Positions 1 through 9,227 of a stretch of DNA of 45,538 nucleotides are shown in pieces. This DNA is from an uncultured Alistipes sp. (GTDB lineage: Bacteria > Bacteroidota > Bacteroidia > Bacteroidales > Rikenellaceae). Both the position numbers and the translations under genes were made by a program. The notes beneath the pieces were generated by a model, which did not search any database, was not told where the DNA came from, and saw only the letters and a list, made by a program, of their open reading frames with translations. The DNA is taken from assembly GCA_900546005.1 (NCBI GenBank), contig URBJ01000005.1, positions 1 to 45,538 on the forward strand, read 5' to 3'. Within the stretch, counting starts at the first letter, position 1, and each line of letters starts with the position of its first letter.

Positions 1-677
1 TCGAAACCCTTCTTATCCTCGAGGTTCAGTGCCTGACTCAGGTCCAACAAGGCAAGTTGCAGGGAGTTACGTGCTTGTGTCAAGGTCAGTTCATCGTTGG
101 CCAGCAGGGCCTTGCTTTCATATAGTTCCGAGTCGGGACTCTTGCCGTTTTTGACTAACAGTTCGCTTCGGGTTACCTGTTGCCTGCTCAGTTCGACCTG
201 ACTTTCGGCTACCTTTACCAGCTCCTTGTTGAGCAGAACCTGAAGGTAGAGCGATGCTACGTTTAGTGCGACATCCTCTTTGGCCCGGTCCAAATCCTTC
301 AGGGCTGCCTTAAGGTCCAAGGTCCGGCCCGCAATGTTGTGCTTGATGGCCATGCCTTGGAAGACCGATATACTGGCAGAAGCTCCCATCGATGTGGAAA
401 TCTGCGTATTGTCGACAATCCGGTCGTCACGTCCGGCTCCACGTCCGAACGAAACGTTTTCTCCCAAATTGACATTCAGATTTGGCAGACGGCTGTTACG
501 GGCGGTGTTCAAGCGGATCTCCTGATTCTCGCTGTTGATCTGGAGCTGTTGGACAGTGATGTTGTGTTCGATAGCATAGTCGATACACTGCTTCAGCGTC
601 CACGCCGTTTGTGCGTGGATGCCTTGCAGACCGATCAGGGCCGACGACAACAGGATAAGTATGTTTTTTCGCTTCAT
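1..677 (-). CDS. TolC-family outer membrane efflux protein (partial, N-terminal 225 residues)
   Basis: The frame is open from an ATG at 677 to the left edge, so the C-terminal part lies outside the window. The start MKRKNILILLSSALIGLQ.. is a signal peptide with a likely cut after A22 (GIHA/QTAW). The mature part begins WTLKQCIDYAIEHN, the usual opening of TolC-like proteins, followed by long heptad-rich helices (DRAKEDVALNVASLYLQVL; LLANDELTLTQARNSLQ) that match the periplasmic helical barrel. It is the last gene of the minus-strand efflux operon, 43 nt after the membrane-fusion protein. Its inferred job is to form the outer-membrane exit channel for the ABC pump encoded upstream. The substrate cannot be read from the sequence. 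Confidence 0.9.
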   Translation of the reverse strand, partial: MKRKNILILLSSALIGLQGIHAQTAWTLKQCIDYAIEHNITVQQLQINSENQEIRLNTARNSRLPNLNVNLGENVSFGRGAGRDDRIVDNTQISTSMGASASISVFQGMAIKHNIAGRTLDLKAALKDLDRAKEDVALNVASLYLQVLLNKELVKVAESQVELSRQQVTRSELLVKNGKSPDSELYESKALLANDELTLTQARNSLQLALLDLSQALNLEDKKGF

Positions 678-720
678 GTTCGAAAGTTTTGTGCGATATG
701 AAAAAGCTTGTTCGTGAAGA

Positions 721-1830
721 TTAACGAGGTGTGGTAATCTTTTCTCCCTTGATGTTTTCGTTACCCGAAAGCCCCTCCTTGATCTCGATGTTCACCCCGT
801 CGGACATGCCGAGTACCACCTCCTTGCGTTCGAAGGTCTGTTCCACGGCGGTAGAGTCGCTGGTCAACAGGTTGACATAGGTTTTGTTGCCTTCGAATGT
901 TACGGAGCTTTCCGGAATGGTCAGCACCCCTTCGCGGCGTTCGATTACGATGTCGGCATTCGCGCTGTACCCGGCGCGGATGAAGATATCGGCCGGAACT
1001 TTTGTCGCCGCCTTGATCTCGAACATCACCACACCGTTCTCCTCGGTCCCTTTCGGGGCAATATATTCGAGCGTGGCATCCAACGAAATGTCTTGCAGGG
1101 CGCCGATGGTCAGCTTAACGGGCATCTGCTCCTTGAGTCGGCCTACCTCGGTTTCGTCTACTTTCCCGCGGAAAATCATGTCATTCAGGTCGGCGACCGT
1201 AGCGATGGTTGTTCCGTCGTTGAAGGTATTGGACTGGATGACCGAGTTTCCGACCTTCACCGGAACGTCGAGAATCATCCCCGTGATGGTGGAGCGAATT
1301 TGCGTATTACTCATTTCGGCATTTCGGCTGGCGATACCGTTTTGGACGATCTCCAGATTGTCTTTTGCGTTTTGCATCTCTTCTTCGGCTCGCGAAAGGG
1401 AGGTCTCGCTCTGTTCGAACTCCTCTTTTGAGATAACTCCGGAGTCAAAGAGCTCTTTGACCCGATCATAGTCGCGTTGTGTCTGCTCAAGGCTGATCTT
1501 GGCTACGTTGACGCGTGACTCGGCGCTGTTGAGCGTGGCCATTTCGGGAATCACCTTCACTTTGGCGATAACCTCTCCCTGTTGAACCAGCTCTCCGGCC
1601 TCCTTATAGATCTCGGAGATGATACCCGAGATTTGCGGCTTGATCAGAACCTCGTCGCGGGGTTCCACTTTCCCTGTCGCCACGGCTCGTTTTTCGAGGG
1701 TGTCGATGTGCGGTTTGACGATGGCGAAGACCTCCTTCTCCGGACGGGTCTTGTTCCACAAAAATACGAATGTGCCGACGAGCAGAAGCAGGAAGAGCAC
1801 TCCGAACGCGATTTTCAAAACTTTTTTCAT
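721..1830 (-). CDS. Periplasmic adaptor (membrane-fusion protein, HlyD/MacA family)
   Basis: 369 residues. An N-terminal membrane anchor (about residues 5-26, LKIAFGVLFLLLLVGTFVFL) is followed by a split barrel-sandwich (lipoyl-like) domain (GKVEPRDEVLIKPQISGIISEIY near 55; TITGMILDVPVKVGNSV near 185) around a coiled-coil hairpin (about 100-170, rich in E, K, Q), then beta-barrel and membrane-proximal domains ending VVLGMSDGVNIEIKEGL. This is the MacA/HlyD plan. It should bridge the inner-membrane ABC permeases and the TolC partner. It lies 21 nt downstream of a permease and 43 nt upstream of the TolC gene, so all five genes are probably one transcript. The family is clear; the exported substrate is unknown. 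Confidence 0.9.
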   Translation of the reverse strand: MKKVLKIAFGVLFLLLLVGTFVFLWNKTRPEKEVFAIVKPHIDTLEKRAVATGKVEPRDEVLIKPQISGIISEIYKEAGELVQQGEVIAKVKVIPEMATLNSAESRVNVAKISLEQTQRDYDRVKELFDSGVISKEEFEQSETSLSRAEEEMQNAKDNLEIVQNGIASRNAEMSNTQIRSTITGMILDVPVKVGNSVIQSNTFNDGTTIATVADLNDMIFRGKVDETEVGRLKEQMPVKLTIGALQDISLDATLEYIAPKGTEENGVVMFEIKAATKVPADIFIRAGYSANADIVIERREGVLTIPESSVTFEGNKTYVNLLTSDSTAVEQTFERKEVVLGMSDGVNIEIKEGLSGNENIKGEKITTPR

Positions 1831-1851
1831 ATCATCGTTTTTAGTAGTTGT

Positions 1852-3108
1852 TTATTCTTCACGTATGGCATCGACGGGCTTTATGCTGAGCGCCCGGTTG
1901 GCGGGCAGGATTCCGGCCAGCAGACTGCCGAGAATCAGGATGCCGGTAGAGCCGAGTGCAAGGCCAAACGATATTTGCGTGTTGATCTGCAGACCACCTC
2001 CTTCAGGGGTGGCCGTTAAAGACAACAGTAGTGTCTCGGCAAGGGATAGAATGCCGATTGCCAAGGCCAATCCGAAAATTCCGGAAACGAAGGTCAGCAC
2101 GAAACTTTCGCTCATGATTTGGGAGATGATCGTTCGCGGTTTGGCGCCGAGGGCCCGACGGATTCCGATCTCCTGCGTCCGTTCGCGCACCGTAACCAAC
2201 ATGATGTTGCTGACTCCGACGATACCGGCCAAGAGGGTTCCGGTTCCCACGATCCACGTCAAAATGGAGATTCCGCTGAAAAGTCCGGAGAACTTATTGT
2301 AAAGGTCCCCCAGATTGAATCCCTGAACGGCCTTGTTGTCGTCCGGAGAGAGAGTATGCCGGGCTTGGAACACCTTTTTGACATTCTCTTCCACCTCTTT
2401 GATGTCCCAGTTGTCGTATGCGGCCACGGCCATGCCGTCGAATTTATTTCCCTTGTTATACATCTTTTGTAGGGTCGAGAAGGGGATCAATACGGAGGTC
2501 GGACCCTGAAATTGCACGCCGTTGCGCGGAGGAATGCATACTCCTACTACGGTCAGGTACATGTTGTTCATTCGGATCGTTTGCCCTACCGGATTTTCCC
2601 GATTCGGGAATAGTTCTTCCCATACCTGTTCGGTAATTACGCAAACCTTGCGTTGCTGGGCCATGTCGATGTTGTTGATGTATCGGCCAAAACGCAGCGT
2701 CTGGGGCGAAATCTCTTGAAACTCGGGCGTGTATCCCATCAGTTGGTAGTCGCCCTTTTTGTCCTTTCTGCTGAATTTGTAGGTGCTGCCCCAGATAATG
2801 CCCGCTACGTTCTTTACACCCGGAACCTGTGTCTTGATTGCTGCCATGTCCTCATTCTCCAAGGACCATCTGCGGCCCGAGGGGAGTCCTTTGTAGGGGA
2901 GCGAGGTCTGCCCACCCCAGTAAAAACAGGAATTTACGGCCATACTTCCAAAACTCGAGTACATGAGCCGTTTCAGTCCCAATCCGGCTCCCATCATGAT
3001 GGTCAGCATGAAGATACCCCAAAAGACGCCGAACGCCGTCATGATGCTGCGCTTCCGGTTCCGGTTAATGGTCTGCCATATCTCTTCCCAGCGGTCTAAA
3101 TCGAACAT
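1852..3108 (-). CDS. ABC transporter permease, MacB/FtsX type (second of a tandem pair)
   Basis: 418 residues. A first transmembrane helix (about residues 20-45, IMTAFGVFWGIFMLTIMMGAG) is followed by a large periplasmic domain (MacB_PCD) up to about residue 275, then three helices in the FtsX domain. The family signature between helices 2 and 3, [27 protein letters not shown], is present. FtsX/MacB permeases have no own ATPase and work with a separate ATP-binding subunit, here the gene ending at 4400. Its neighbour at 3147-4403 has the same length and layout (418 aa), which suggests an old tandem duplication giving a heterodimeric permease. It begins 38 nt downstream of that gene. Confidence 0.9.
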   Translation of the reverse strand: MFDLDRWEEIWQTINRNRKRSIMTAFGVFWGIFMLTIMMGAGLGLKRLMYSSFGSMAVNSCFYWGGQTSLPYKGLPSGRRWSLENEDMAAIKTQVPGVKNVAGIIWGSTYKFSRKDKKGDYQLMGYTPEFQEISPQTLRFGRYINNIDMAQQRKVCVITEQVWEELFPNRENPVGQTIRMNNMYLTVVGVCIPPRNGVQFQGPTSVLIPFSTLQKMYNKGNKFDGMAVAAYDNWDIKEVEENVKKVFQARHTLSPDDNKAVQGFNLGDLYNKFSGLFSGISILTWIVGTGTLLAGIVGVSNIMLVTVRERTQEIGIRRALGAKPRTIISQIMSESFVLTFVSGIFGLALAIGILSLAETLLLSLTATPEGGGLQINTQISFGLALGSTGILILGSLLAGILPANRALSIKPVDAIREE

Positions 3109-3146
3109 TTCGTTGTAGCGGGTTTATGTATTTGTACTCTTTTCTG

Positions 3147-4403
3147 CTATTTATTGTGCCTCATGGCATCTATTGTTTTGATCTGCGCGGCTCTTCGTGC
3201 CGGAACATATCCTGCGATCATGCCGGCGACAACGAGCACGAGGGTCGCGCTCAACATGGTCGACAGATCGAGCGTCGGGTTTTTGAACATCTGGAAATCA
3301 TCGGGCGAGGCTGCCGCAGCACGTTCGACAAACAGGTTGACGATCTCCATGATGCCCACCCCGCCGATCATGCCGATGTAGCCGAACGTTCCGGTAATTA
3401 GAATGGACTCGAGCAGCACGAGTTTGATCAGCGATGAGGGCTTGGCTCCCATCGCTTTGCGGATGCCGAACTCGAAGGTTCGCTCGCGGACCGTGACCAA
3501 CATGATGTTGCTCACACCTACGATGCCGGCGATCAGCGTTCCGATACCAATGATCCATATGAAGATGGTAATGCCACCGAAAATGAGCATCGTATCCTTG
3601 TAATTTTCCATCCTGTCGCGGATCCATATAGCCTGACGGTCTTCGGGATCAAAGCGGTGGGCTGCTCCCAAACGTGCCCGGATTTTCTCCTTGAATGCAT
3701 CACTCTGTTCAGTCGTATTGACTCCTTCGACCGTAAATGTAATGTTGTTCACGTCCCGTTTGTCGCCCATGTAGATCAGGAACAGGGTCGAAAGAGGAAC
3801 GTAGACATTCGATGATTGAAAGTATTCGTTGCTCTTGTAGGTTCCCACAATGGTGTATCCCATTTTGTCGATCAGGATGGTTTTCCCGACAGGATCTTCG
3901 TCTTTGAAGAGGGTGGTTGTTGCCAGTTTGTCCAGTACGACTACTTTTCTGCGCTCCTTGACGTCCGTTTCGTTGATGAAGCGTCCGGAAGTGAGCGTGA
4001 TTCCGTCGATCGGTGCGTATTCAGGTGTTACGCCATACAGCGTGGTCGAGTAGTACTCTGTTCCGTAAGCCATCTGTGAGTTGCCGTGGGAGGCCAATGC
4101 AGTGATATCCTTGATCTGGTTCGGGAACGAGGTTCGCAGCATCTTCATATCCTGTTCATTGAGCCGGATCCAACGGCCGGTTTGGAATCCCTGATAAGGC
4201 ATCGAAGCGTAGCCTCCATAGAGGGTCATGGTGTTGAGCATTCCGTCGCTGAAGTTGTCGGTGATGCCGTGTTTCAGTCCGTTGCCCGACCCCAGCAGGA
4301 CGATCAGCATAAATATGCCCCACGCTACGGAAAAACCCGTCAGGAATGTCCGTAGCTTGTTGCGCTTGATCGTGGCAAATATCTCTTGGAACTGCTCCCT
4401 CAT
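3147..4403 (-). CDS. ABC transporter permease, MacB/FtsX type (first of a tandem pair)
   Basis: 418 residues, same architecture as the next gene: N-terminal helix ([20 protein letters not shown], about 20-40), MacB_PCD periplasmic domain, and an FtsX domain with [27 protein letters not shown] followed by two more helices. The C-terminal [22 protein letters not shown] is typical of the family. The start codon overlaps the ATPase stop in an ATGA (4400-4403), a sign of translational coupling. It is inferred to pair with the second permease and the upstream ATPase to power periplasm-to-outside export through the adaptor and TolC. Confidence 0.9.
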   Translation of the reverse strand: MREQFQEIFATIKRNKLRTFLTGFSVAWGIFMLIVLLGSGNGLKHGITDNFSDGMLNTMTLYGGYASMPYQGFQTGRWIRLNEQDMKMLRTSFPNQIKDITALASHGNSQMAYGTEYYSTTLYGVTPEYAPIDGITLTSGRFINETDVKERRKVVVLDKLATTTLFKDEDPVGKTILIDKMGYTIVGTYKSNEYFQSSNVYVPLSTLFLIYMGDKRDVNNITFTVEGVNTTEQSDAFKEKIRARLGAAHRFDPEDRQAIWIRDRMENYKDTMLIFGGITIFIWIIGIGTLIAGIVGVSNIMLVTVRERTFEFGIRKAMGAKPSSLIKLVLLESILITGTFGYIGMIGGVGIMEIVNLFVERAAAASPDDFQMFKNPTLDLSTMLSATLVLVVAGMIAGYVPARRAAQIKTIDAMRHNK

Positions 4404-5086
4404 GATTTCATGTCGGTTATCGAGCTGATGAGCCCGTCTTTGATGCGGATAATTCTATCGGTTTGGTCCGCGACTTCTTGCGCGTGGGTCACCAGAATGA
4501 CGGTCATTCCCGTATTGTTGACTTCGCGCAGGAGGTCCATAACCTCTTGAGACGTTTTGCTGTCGAGGGCTCCGGTCGGTTCGTCGGCCAGAATGATTTG
4601 TGGATGGGTAATCAGGGCTCGGGCGATTGCGACTCGTTGTTTCTGGCCTCCGGAGAGTTCGTTGGGCATGTGGGTGGCCCAGTCGCGCAGTCCGAGCGTG
4701 TCGAGATACTCGAGGGCGATCGCATTTCGTTTGCGGCGGGAGACTCCCTGATAATAAAGGGGAAGGGCTACGTTTTCCTGTGCGTTTTTGTAATTGATCA
4801 GGTTGAACGACTGGAAGATGAATCCGATCATTCGGTTTCTGTACTCGGCGGCTTGGGTTTCGGTCGGATTTTTGATCAGTTGACCGTTCAGGTAGTAGGT
4901 TCCCGTATCGTAGTTGTCGAGGATGCCCAAGATGTTCAGCAGGGTCGATTTCCCCGATCCCGAGGCGCCCATTATGGAGACCATCTCGCCTCGGTGGATT
5001 TCAAGATCTATGCCTTTTAATACGTGTAGTGGGCTTCCGTTGTTGTAGGTTTTGTTGATCCCCTGAAGTTGGATGATTGTGTCCAT
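4400..5086 (-). CDS. ABC transporter ATP-binding protein (MacB/LolD type)
   Basis: 228 residues with all motifs intact: Walker [10 protein letters not shown] (K46), Q-loop FQSFNL (Q92), signature LSGGQ (144-148), Walker [12 protein letters not shown] (D168, E169) and H-loop VTHAQ (H201). Single-domain ATPases of this subgroup drive FtsX-like permeases in MacB mechanotransmission pumps or LolCDE-like machines. The downstream adaptor and TolC genes favour a tripartite exporter rather than lipoprotein sorting. It is the first gene of the operon, 28 nt downstream of a good Bacteroidota promoter at 5115-5147. Confidence 0.95.
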   Translation of the reverse strand: MDTIIQLQGINKTYNNGSPLHVLKGIDLEIHRGEMVSIMGASGSGKSTLLNILGILDNYDTGTYYLNGQLIKNPTETQAAEYRNRMIGFIFQSFNLINYKNAQENVALPLYYQGVSRRKRNAIALEYLDTLGLRDWATHMPNELSGGQKQRVAIARALITHPQIILADEPTGALDSKTSQEVMDLLREVNNTGMTVILVTHAQEVADQTDRIIRIKDGLISSITDMKS

Positions 5087-5114
5087 AGTTTTATTTCGCC
5101 GGTTCTATTTATTA

Positions 5115-5147
5115 CAAAGATATGTATTTTTATTTGTACTATGCAAA
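5115..5147 (-). promoter_or_regulatory. Promoter of the ABC efflux operon
   Basis: On the minus strand the -33 element TTTG (5144-5147) is separated by 21 nt from a perfect -7 element TATCTTTG (5115-5122). Spacing and sequence fit the Bacteroidota primary sigma consensus. The start site would be about 20-25 nt upstream of the ATPase ATG at 5086, giving a short leader. Confidence 0.75.
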
Positions 5148-5357
5148 ATACATTATGTTTTTTTCACATAAAGGTAGCCAATTTTTTCGGTTTACCTTTA
5201 CGTGGTGTATAAGTGAAAAATGGCTGAGAGTCTATTCGGCCCGATGATGTATGCAGATTTTGAGATCGGCTTATGAGTTAAAAACGTATTTTTCAATATC
5301 TTATTGTATGGGAAGGGCAAAAAGAGTGCTGTAAGATCCATTTTGAAAATAATTCTG

Positions 5358-5365
5358 TATCTTTA
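5358..5365 (+). promoter_or_regulatory. Candidate -7 element for the 5405-10922 unit
   Basis: TATCTTTA matches the TAnnTTTG consensus at 7 of 8 positions and lies 39 nt before the ATG at 5405. No clear TTTG is found 19-21 nt upstream; the nearest, at 5342-5345, is only 12 nt away. A weak or activator-dependent promoter is possible. The leader ending in a T-rich run is common ahead of Bacteroidota genes. Confidence 0.45.
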
Positions 5366-5404
5366 TCGGATGAAAACCCTAAACTAACCTAAATTTTTTT
5401 TGCG

Positions 5405-8296
5405 ATGAACCGGACGGTCTTGTTTTACAGAAGTTTTGTAGGCTTCGTTCTTATTTTGTTGTGTTTTGTCCCCTTCTCCTTAGGGGCACAATCGATGTCG
5501 TTGATTCTGACCAGTGATCAGCAGCTGAACGACCTGATGGATCCCGATAAGAAGATCGATGCATCTCTTGGATTTAATCCATATATCGTCAGCCTGCGGG
5601 AGGTTTGCGAGAGCGGAAAACAACGTGGATGCAAAGAGCTGATCGTAGCATTCGATGAGTTTTTCAGACAGTATCGAAAAGATACGGGATCGGAGCGCAG
5701 CTTGACTCCCGATATGGATGAATACGTGGATAAAATTCGTGTAATCAGTGATTTTGCGAAGAAATACGATATGGGAATCTGCCTCAGTTTGCTCAGCCCG
5801 CTGGAATTGGGGCAGGCCTATAAGCGGCAGACCGGACATGCTGGCCGTTGGCTGGCATACAAAGTGGGATTTCGCGATCCGATGACCGGAAAATTCGAGG
5901 TGCCTATCTGGCAACAGCTCGCATGGACCAACAACAAAGGAAAATCCGCTGTCGAACTCCAAGGAGTTAAGGTGTACGCATTCAAGGAGCGAGTGATCGG
6001 TGATAGTCCGTTCCGGGCTGTCAATCGGGACGACATTGTTCCGATCGAACGGATTGAATGCACTCCCTCTTCGGATACGCTTTATGTCGGTGCTGACGGA
6101 GTGGTGCGTGCGTGGGACAGATCGGGCGCAGAACCGGCCGGAACACCTGTGCGTAATTTGCAGATCTCGGGAGAAGGTGCCCCTGTCGGATATGACCGGG
6201 TGTTGGTGCTGTTGGAGTATGAAACCAATGAGATGGACTATTTCCATGAAGATGCTCCGGTATTTCTTCATGAACTGATGGATAAATACCACGAAAAAGG
6301 GGTGAACCTGACTTCGCTCTACTCCGATGAGATGCACATCCAGCAGGACTGGAACTATTTTGGACACCACGAGGGAGGACAGTTTGCCGTGCGTTATCTG
6401 ACTCCGAGTATGAGTGAAGCCTATCAGAAAAAGTTCGGACGGCCGTTGGAAGACAAGGATATGCTTTACTTCGTCTACGGAGCGCCGTATTTTGAACCGT
6501 CGGCCAAGGCAGTGGTGAATGTCCAGTATGTCATGGGCGAAACGCCGGAGGATATCCATCGTACGTTCCTGCTGCGCGACCGCTATTATCGGTTGTTGAA
6601 CGACGGAGTGGTCGATCTGTTCCGGGAGGCTAAGGAGTATGCCGAAAATCTGTTCGGACATGAACTGCGGACGGCAGCACATGCTTCGTGGGCCGAAAGT
6701 CCGACAATCGATCTGTGGAATACCGAAAAACTGCACGACATGGCCTATCAGTATGAATATACGCCGAATTTTATCTGGGGTAATACGGTGCATCAGGCAG
6801 CTGCCGCGTGTTACGACTACTTCAAGTGGAGCGAGTATCTGCAACCGACGGGCAACGATTTTGCCGAGTGTGGGTGGAACGACCGGAATTACTACGGTGC
6901 GGCAATGGCGGCATCGATCGGTGTGATCAATAAATATCCTAATGCCTATGCTGCGGCATGGGGAATGCCCGATCCGGTGTATGAGTGGAAAATGGCGATC
7001 AACAGCGCTTTCGGGGCACAGGCTTCGGCTCCGATCGATCTGATTACGGGGCACGTTCATCGTGACATAGATGTATTGGTTTTATATCCGATGAATCTGG
7101 TAGCGGCCGATCCGAGATTCGGCAGTTGGATGGCCCAGTACGGTTATGCCAACTATCTGACTGCCGATAAACTGCTCGAAATGGGTAAAGTATTGCCGGA
7201 CGGACGGATTCAAGTGGCTGATAAAACTTATGGAACCTTGGTGGCTATGTTCGAACCGCTGCCCGAGAAGGGGTTGCTGGAGAAGATGCGTCAGTTTGTC
7301 GAGAATGGAGGTAAGGTCGTGTGGTTCAGTGCGCCGCCTTTGGTCGATGCGACAGGAGAGCGTTGTGACCGGCAGTGGCAGGAGCTGTTCGGGGTAGAGT
7401 ATCCTCACGATGTGTATATGGGAGAAATTGCGGCCGGGAAAAAAGTATCTTTCTGCGGCAGTTTTGCATTGATTCCCGAACAGACGATTCTTTCCGATTT
7501 TTTGGTAGACCGGATCTATCCGGTGCGTAATGTATCTTCTGATTGCGAAGTTGTTGCGCAGGCCGATGGTATGACGGTAGGAACTATCCGGAAGGTGGGG
7601 AGAGGTATGGTCGGTTATTTCGGATTCCGACCGCGGGATGACCAGTCGGCCAGTCTCGGATATGAGACCCGGACTTTGTTTGAAATTTTAAATGCATCAG
7701 GAGCCTACCCCGCTTCGGGAAAATTCGAAGGGGTAAACGACAATCCATCGGTTGTTTCTCGTACGACAGATTATTTCGTAACCTCGTTCCCGAATACGAC
7801 GACCGTCGTGGTGAAGCATTACAGAACCCATCGGGAGAACTGGACCGGAGGATTCTCGCGGAATCAGGAGGAAGATGCTCGAGCCTTGGCTGCCAATCCG
7901 TTGCCGTCGGACCGCATCGTTTTAGAAGATGCTAAAATCAACGGTCACACAGTCTCCTATGAAGGGAAAATGAGCGTAGCGTTCCGCACGGATGGGGAGG
8001 ATCGGTTGATCGGATTTGTCGGCCGGGATTGTAAAGGCGTCGAGATTGACAATAAAGTATATACCTTTGCCGAACAACCCGTTGCGCAGATTGCCTTTGC
8101 TCCGGAAAGTGAGGGCTCGTCGAACTATCGTGTGCAGATCTACGGTACGGGACAGGTCGCTTTACCGATAGCCCGAACGGAAAAAGTAAAGGTTCGGATG
8201 GGCAAGAAGACGATCCCTTCGCGGTGTGAGCAGGGAGCGGTTCTGTTGCAGGTCGACGCTGCGCTTTCTGGGCAGTGGCTTACGGTCGAACAATAA
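5405..8296 (+). CDS. Secreted glycoside-hydrolase-like protein of unknown specificity
   Basis: 963 residues. A signal peptide is cut probably after A28 (FSLGA/QS). Residues about 30-520 look like a TIM-barrel hydrolase: LTSLYSDEMHIQQDW carries an acidic pair D308-E309 at a position where a catalytic acid is often found, and E431 (AESPTIDLW) and E488 (DFAECGWND) are further candidates. From about D556 (DVLVLYP..) to 690 there is an alternating beta/alpha segment (LVAMFEPLPEKGLLEKMRQF, then NGGKVVWFSAPP) resembling the amidotransferase-like trimerisation domain of GH42-type enzymes. The last 200 residues are beta-rich, ending in a sandwich-like domain. I do not recognise the exact family, and hydrolase activity is inferred. 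It is 22 nt upstream of the radical SAM activase gene, so the two are likely co-transcribed. No SusC/SusD pair is nearby. Confidence 0.6.
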   Translation: MNRTVLFYRSFVGFVLILLCFVPFSLGAQSMSLILTSDQQLNDLMDPDKKIDASLGFNPYIVSLREVCESGKQRGCKELIVAFDEFFRQYRKDTGSERSLTPDMDEYVDKIRVISDFAKKYDMGICLSLLSPLELGQAYKRQTGHAGRWLAYKVGFRDPMTGKFEVPIWQQLAWTNNKGKSAVELQGVKVYAFKERVIGDSPFRAVNRDDIVPIERIECTPSSDTLYVGADGVVRAWDRSGAEPAGTPVRNLQISGEGAPVGYDRVLVLLEYETNEMDYFHEDAPVFLHELMDKYHEKGVNLTSLYSDEMHIQQDWNYFGHHEGGQFAVRYLTPSMSEAYQKKFGRPLEDKDMLYFVYGAPYFEPSAKAVVNVQYVMGETPEDIHRTFLLRDRYYRLLNDGVVDLFREAKEYAENLFGHELRTAAHASWAESPTIDLWNTEKLHDMAYQYEYTPNFIWGNTVHQAAAACYDYFKWSEYLQPTGNDFAECGWNDRNYYGAAMAASIGVINKYPNAYAAAWGMPDPVYEWKMAINSAFGAQASAPIDLITGHVHRDIDVLVLYPMNLVAADPRFGSWMAQYGYANYLTADKLLEMGKVLPDGRIQVADKTYGTLVAMFEPLPEKGLLEKMRQFVENGGKVVWFSAPPLVDATGERCDRQWQELFGVEYPHDVYMGEIAAGKKVSFCGSFALIPEQTILSDFLVDRIYPVRNVSSDCEVVAQADGMTVGTIRKVGRGMVGYFGFRPRDDQSASLGYETRTLFEILNASGAYPASGKFEGVNDNPSVVSRTTDYFVTSFPNTTTVVVKHYRTHRENWTGGFSRNQEEDARALAANPLPSDRIVLEDAKINGHTVSYEGKMSVAFRTDGEDRLIGFVGRDCKGVEIDNKVYTFAEQPVAQIAFAPESEGSSNYRVQIYGTGQVALPIARTEKVKVRMGKKTIPSRCEQGAVLLQVDAALSGQWLTVEQ

Positions 8297-8318
8297 ACGA
8301 GGAGTAAAATAAAAGCCG

Positions 8319-9206
8319 ATGAAAGGTCGTATTTTTGACATACAGCGTTTCTCAACGCATGATGGGCCCGGCATACGGACAACGGTTTTTTTGAAAGGGT
8401 GTCCGCTGCGATGTATCTGGTGCCATAATCCGGAGTCGCAGCGCGCAGAGAGCGAATTGCTGTTTCATCCGGTGAAGTGTGTCGAATGCGGATGTTGTGA
8501 GGCGGCATGCCCCTATCATGAAGCTCACCTGACACTTATCGATGCACGGTTGCGGGAACAACGCTGTAAGGATTGTTCCTTGTGTGCGGATGTTTGTGTG
8601 GCCGGAGCAATCGAACGTGTTGGTCAGGATATGTCGGTCGAAGAGGTCGTCGAGGAGGTGATGAAGGATGTCGACTACTTCCGAAATTCGGGAGGAGGTG
8701 TGACTCTTTCCGGAGGAGAACCGATGGCCCAGCCTGAATTTGTACAGGCATTGTGCGAGGCTTTTCGGGCCGAGGGGATCCATACGGCGATAGAGACTTC
8801 GGGGCAAGGACGTGTTGAGGCGTTTCGAAGTGTGCTGCCAGTGACCGATCTCTTTTTGTGGGACGTCAAGACCTTGGACAAAGAGCAATATGCTGCATAT
8901 ACAGGAGGGGATCTTACGGCAATGTTGCGCAATCTTCGTATGGTGCATGAACTCGGAGGCAACATCTTATTGCGGTCGATCTTTATCCCGGAGATTCACG
9001 ACAATGAGGCGAACGAACGGGCCTTGGCTAAGTTGCTGGATGAGTTGAACGGAGTGCGGATCGAATATATTCCGTATCATCAGTATGGAAAGTCGAAACT
9101 TGAAAAATTGGGCCGGACAGACACCGGACCAGATTTCCGGCAGCCGGAGCCGAGCGAGATCACCGATTTTGCGCGTCGCGTCGAAGCGAGAAGAACAAAA
9201 CGATGA
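8319..9206 (+). CDS. Glycyl-radical-enzyme activating protein (radical SAM, PflA/CutD-like)
   Basis: 295 residues. The radical SAM motif CX3CX2C is C28-C32-C35 (KGCPLRCIWC), preceded by the family signature FSTHDGPGIRT. A bacterioferredoxin-type insert follows with two CX2CX2CX3C sets: C54, C57, C60, C64 and C83, C86, C89, C93. This marks the larger activases such as CutD, HpdA or BssD rather than PflA proper. The SAM-binding GGE motif is VTLSGGEP near residue 130. Such enzymes use SAM to place a glycyl radical on a partner enzyme in the anaerobic cytoplasm. No partner (with the RVxGY loop) is encoded in the window, and the neighbours are two exported proteins. The activase assignment is secure; its target is unknown. 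Confidence 0.9.
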   Translation: MKGRIFDIQRFSTHDGPGIRTTVFLKGCPLRCIWCHNPESQRAESELLFHPVKCVECGCCEAACPYHEAHLTLIDARLREQRCKDCSLCADVCVAGAIERVGQDMSVEEVVEEVMKDVDYFRNSGGGVTLSGGEPMAQPEFVQALCEAFRAEGIHTAIETSGQGRVEAFRSVLPVTDLFLWDVKTLDKEQYAAYTGGDLTAMLRNLRMVHELGGNILLRSIFIPEIHDNEANERALAKLLDELNGVRIEYIPYHQYGKSKLEKLGRTDTGPDFRQPEPSEITDFARRVEARRTKR

Positions 9207-9227
9207 ATAAATATATTGTATTTGAAA

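Larger units (their letters stand above)
5087..5404. other. Divergent intergenic region, 318 bp, no gene
   Basis: This AT-rich spacer separates the efflux operon (leftward) from the three-gene hydrolase/activase unit (rightward). It holds the leftward promoter at 5115-5147 and a weaker rightward promoter near 5358. No ORF of convincing length or base composition is seen, and no regulator gene is adjacent. Confidence 0.7.

Noticed and set aside
339..701. 120-residue plus-strand frame at the left edge
   Set aside because: Antisense to the TolC-family gene, whose signal peptide and helices read clearly on the minus strand.
5480..7060. 526-residue minus-strand open frame opposite the secreted hydrolase-like gene
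   Set aside because: It is antisense to a gene with a signal peptide and coherent domains, rich in His/Arg/Ile patterns typical of reversed codons, with no recognisable motif.
8299..8304. GAGGAG as a Shine-Dalgarno site for the activase gene
   Set aside because: It is about 14 nt from the ATG, too far for normal function, and Bacteroidota rarely rely on such sites.
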